This document shows, piece after piece, positions 20,192 to 22,115 of a stretch of DNA of 22,115 nucleotides. A program made the position numbers and the translations under genes. The notes below the pieces were generated by a model that worked only from the letters and a program-made list of their open reading frames with translations, was not told the origin of the DNA and ran no database searches. Within the stretch, counting starts at the first letter, position 1. The number at the start of each line of letters is the position of its first letter. Origin of the DNA: Candidatus Peregrinibacteria bacterium (GTDB lineage Bacteria > Patescibacteriota > Gracilibacteria > UBA1369 > LOWO2-01-FULL-3). Location of the stretch: the NCBI GenBank assembly GCA_003566255.1, contig PXEC01000066.1:1-22115 (forward strand), given 5' to 3'.

Positions 20192-21784
20192 ATGCATCAA
20201 GACAGTACAAATGAATTTCACACGCGTTTACGTAAATCAAAAGAGTTAAGAGAGCAAGGTTTGAACCCTTATCCGGGACGTTTCCCCAAAACTCATCAGG
20301 CATCTGAGGCCCTGAAAGAGGCTGAAGAAAAAAGTTTGAGAGACCTGTCTGAGATTTTGGAGGCCCCCACAAAAAAGCCCATATCTCTCGCGGGAAGATT
20401 GATGACTTTTCGTGAACACGGCAAATTGACCTTTGCCCATCTGCAAGATTTTTCCGGAAAAATACAGATATGTTTTATGTCTGACTTTCTGGGTAAAGAT
20501 AAATACAAACTTCTTAGAAAGATAGATGTCGCCGATTTTGTCGGAGTTGAAGGAGAGTTGTTCAGAACGAAACATGGGGAGATTACTTTGCTTGTTTCTC
20601 AATTTCTTATTTTGTCCAAGGCTTTGAGACCTTTGCCGGAAAAGTGGCATGGCTTAAAAGACAGGGAAACCATATACAGACAGCGTTATTTGGACACAAC
20701 CGTGAACCGGGAGAGTTTGGAACGTTTTATTTTCAGAAGCGAGTTGCTTAAGGCTTTGAGGGAGTTTTACTGGTCCGAAGGATTTATTGAAATCGAAACT
20801 CCCGTGCTGGAGAATGTTTCCTCGGGCGCGGTGGCAAGGCCTTTCACTACGCATCACAATGCTTTGGATATAGATGTTTATTTGCGTATAGCCGCGGGGG
20901 AATTGTGGCAAAAAATAGCTCTTGTGGGGGGTTTTGAAAAAACTTTTGAAGTCGCCCGGTGCTTTAGAAATGAGGGGATGGACCCGAGCCATCTTCAGGA
21001 ATTTACGATGATAGAGCATTACGCGGCATTTTGGGATTACGAAGACAACATGAAGTTCACGGAAAAAATGTTCGAATACTTTTTGCGTAAACTTTTGGGG
21101 ACCACGAAGATAAAAATGAAGGATAGAAATGGAAAGGAGGTAGAAATCGATTTCAAAACTCCATGGCCGAGAAGAAAATTCACCGAAATCATAAAAGAGG
21201 ATTGTGGGATAGACGTTCTTGATTATGATAATGCCGAAGACCTGTTGAAAAGAATCAAGAAAGAAAAAATAACCTTGGAGGATGCCGATAAATTGGGCTA
21301 TGGGAACCTTGTGGACGCGCTTTATAAAAAAGTTTCCCGCCCAAAATTGATTCAGCCCACTTTTGTAATTCAACATCCTCTCAGCACTAAGCCTCTCGCT
21401 CGCAAAAATGATGACGATGCCCGACTGTGCGATACTTTTCAGCTTCTGGTCAATACATGGGAAGTCATAAACGCCTATAGTGAGATTGTCGATCCTGTTG
21501 ATCAAAGAGAGCGTTTTGAGAATCAGGCGCTTGCTAAAGCACAAGGTGATGAGGAAGCCATGATGGTAAACGAAGAATATCTTAGGGCGATGGAGCATGG
21601 GATGCCTTGTGTTTCCGGTTGGGGAATGGGCGTGGACAGGCTTGTGACTTTACTGACCGGACAGGAAAATCTTAAGGACAGTGTTTTGTTCCCTCTTCTG
21701 AGGCCTTCTGAAGAAATGGCGCGAAAAGAGAGGAAAGTCATGGAGAAAGCGCGAAAAATGTTAAAGAAAAATAAGAAAAAATGA
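20192..21784 (+). CDS. lysS: Lysyl-tRNA synthetase, class II
   Basis: This encodes a 530-residue cytoplasmic enzyme that charges tRNA-Lys. The OB-fold anticodon-binding domain (about 63-145; ISLAGRLMTFREHGKLTFAHLQD) is followed by the class II core: motif 2 FRNEGMDPSHLQEFTMIEHY (258-277), HPLSTKPLARKNDDD (395-409), NAYSEIVDPVDQRERF (427-442) and motif 3 GMGVDRLVTLLTGQ (478-491). The insertion at 300-370 and a lysine-rich tail (510-530) are notable. Standard bacterial LysRS has about 490-510 residues. Substitutions such as LWQKIALVGGFEKTFEVARC suggest the divergent Patescibacteria-like form. The stop overlaps the guaA start (ATGA). Confidence 0.95.
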   Translation: MHQDSTNEFHTRLRKSKELREQGLNPYPGRFPKTHQASEALKEAEEKSLRDLSEILEAPTKKPISLAGRLMTFREHGKLTFAHLQDFSGKIQICFMSDFLGKDKYKLLRKIDVADFVGVEGELFRTKHGEITLLVSQFLILSKALRPLPEKWHGLKDRETIYRQRYLDTTVNRESLERFIFRSELLKALREFYWSEGFIEIETPVLENVSSGAVARPFTTHHNALDIDVYLRIAAGELWQKIALVGGFEKTFEVARCFRNEGMDPSHLQEFTMIEHYAAFWDYEDNMKFTEKMFEYFLRKLLGTTKIKMKDRNGKEVEIDFKTPWPRRKFTEIIKEDCGIDVLDYDNAEDLLKRIKKEKITLEDADKLGYGNLVDALYKKVSRPKLIQPTFVIQHPLSTKPLARKNDDDARLCDTFQLLVNTWEVINAYSEIVDPVDQRERFENQALAKAQGDEEAMMVNEEYLRAMEHGMPCVSGWGMGVDRLVTLLTGQENLKDSVLFPLLRPSEEMARKERKVMEKARKMLKKNKKK

Positions 21785-22115
21785 TGGACAAGATTGCAGT
21801 TTTGGATTTTGGCGGGCAATACGCGCACCTTATAGCAAATAGAATAAGGAGACTGGGAGTTTACAGTGAGATATTGGACGGGGATGTTTCCGCGGAAAAA
21901 CTCCGCGATTATAAAGGGATCATTTTGTCCGGGGGCCCTGCGAGCATAAGGGATGAGAACAGCTTGAAATGTGATGTCAGGGTTTTTGAATTAGGTGTTC
22001 CCGTTATGGGGATTTGCTATGGTCATCAGTTAACAGCTTCTTTGTTGGGCGGCGAGGTTGAACCCGGCAAAGTGCGCGAGTATGGTCCGGCCGTCGTTAA
22101 TTTTGAAAATAAAAA
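21781..22115 (+). CDS. guaA: GMP synthase, glutamine amidotransferase part (cut by window end)
   Basis: Only the first 111 codons are present. The sequence shows the class I glutaminase domain: VLDFGGQYAHLIANRIRRLG, LSGGPAS (oxyanion region), and GICYGHQL with the nucleophilic Cys. The family makes GMP from XMP, with ammonia from glutamine. Two starts are possible, ATG 21781 (overlapping lysS by four bases) or 21784; either implies translational coupling to lysS. The strong LDFGGQY opening makes this GuaA rather than another amidotransferase, although the ATP-pyrophosphatase half cannot be seen. Confidence 0.9.
   Translation, partial: MMDKIAVLDFGGQYAHLIANRIRRLGVYSEILDGDVSAEKLRDYKGIILSGGPASIRDENSLKCDVRVFELGVPVMGICYGHQLTASLLGGEVEPGKVREYGPAVVNFENK

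Overview
The window looks like a chromosomal segment of a Patescibacteria/CPR bacterium, possibly Peregrinibacteria. That placement is inferred from the large surface proteins (S-layer homology (SLH), FN3, PEGA), DUF805 and PsbP-like small membrane proteins, and the style of ArgRS and LysRS; I ran no phylogeny. TGA is used as a stop, so the code is standard rather than the UGA-glycine code of Gracilibacteria.

Region 1 (1-5222) is an integron-like cassette array. Nine attC-like recombination sites (one cut by the window edge, eight complete at 95-143 bp) alternate with nine cassette bodies. Seven bodies carry one small gene each, all on the minus strand: two near-identical SLH proteins, DUF805, a GNAT acetyltransferase, a GlpM/DUF3147-like membrane protein, a PsbP-like anchored protein and another anchored protein. 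Two bodies have no ORF. Each site reads R box, 4-nt spacer, 11-bp L arm, variable stem-loop, L arm, T, R box. In addition, each cassette body is bounded by its own terminal inverted repeat of about 12-26 bp. Almost all imperfections in these repeats are G.T wobbles on the plus strand, which suggests a folded single strand is the substrate.

Region 2 (5201-6182) holds an attI-like palindrome, a perfect 17-bp inverted copy of half of it, and a divergently transcribed tyrosine recombinase. The recombinase is Xer-like and lacks the insertion typical of IntI. The layout (recombinase one way, cassette genes the other, simple site between) is that of a classical integron.

Region 3 (6183-9591) has two tRNA-Ser genes (GCU, UGA), a doubtful small ORF, and a 908-residue fusion of a B3/4 tRNA-editing-type domain, a Glu/Pro linker and arginyl-tRNA synthetase.

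Region 4 (9663-15744) carries a CNNM/CorC-type membrane protein, a secreted FN3 protein, murA on the opposite strand, and two exported surface proteins in tandem. murA and the SLH gene are driven by back-to-back promoters.

Region 5 (15725-22115) has the minus-strand group yraN, PEGA/propeller protein, comM-like ATPase, then the divergent plus-strand group dnaB, lysS, guaA (cut by the window end). ComM and YraN link to handling of incoming single-stranded DNA, which would suit a folded-strand cassette system nearby, though that connection is inference.
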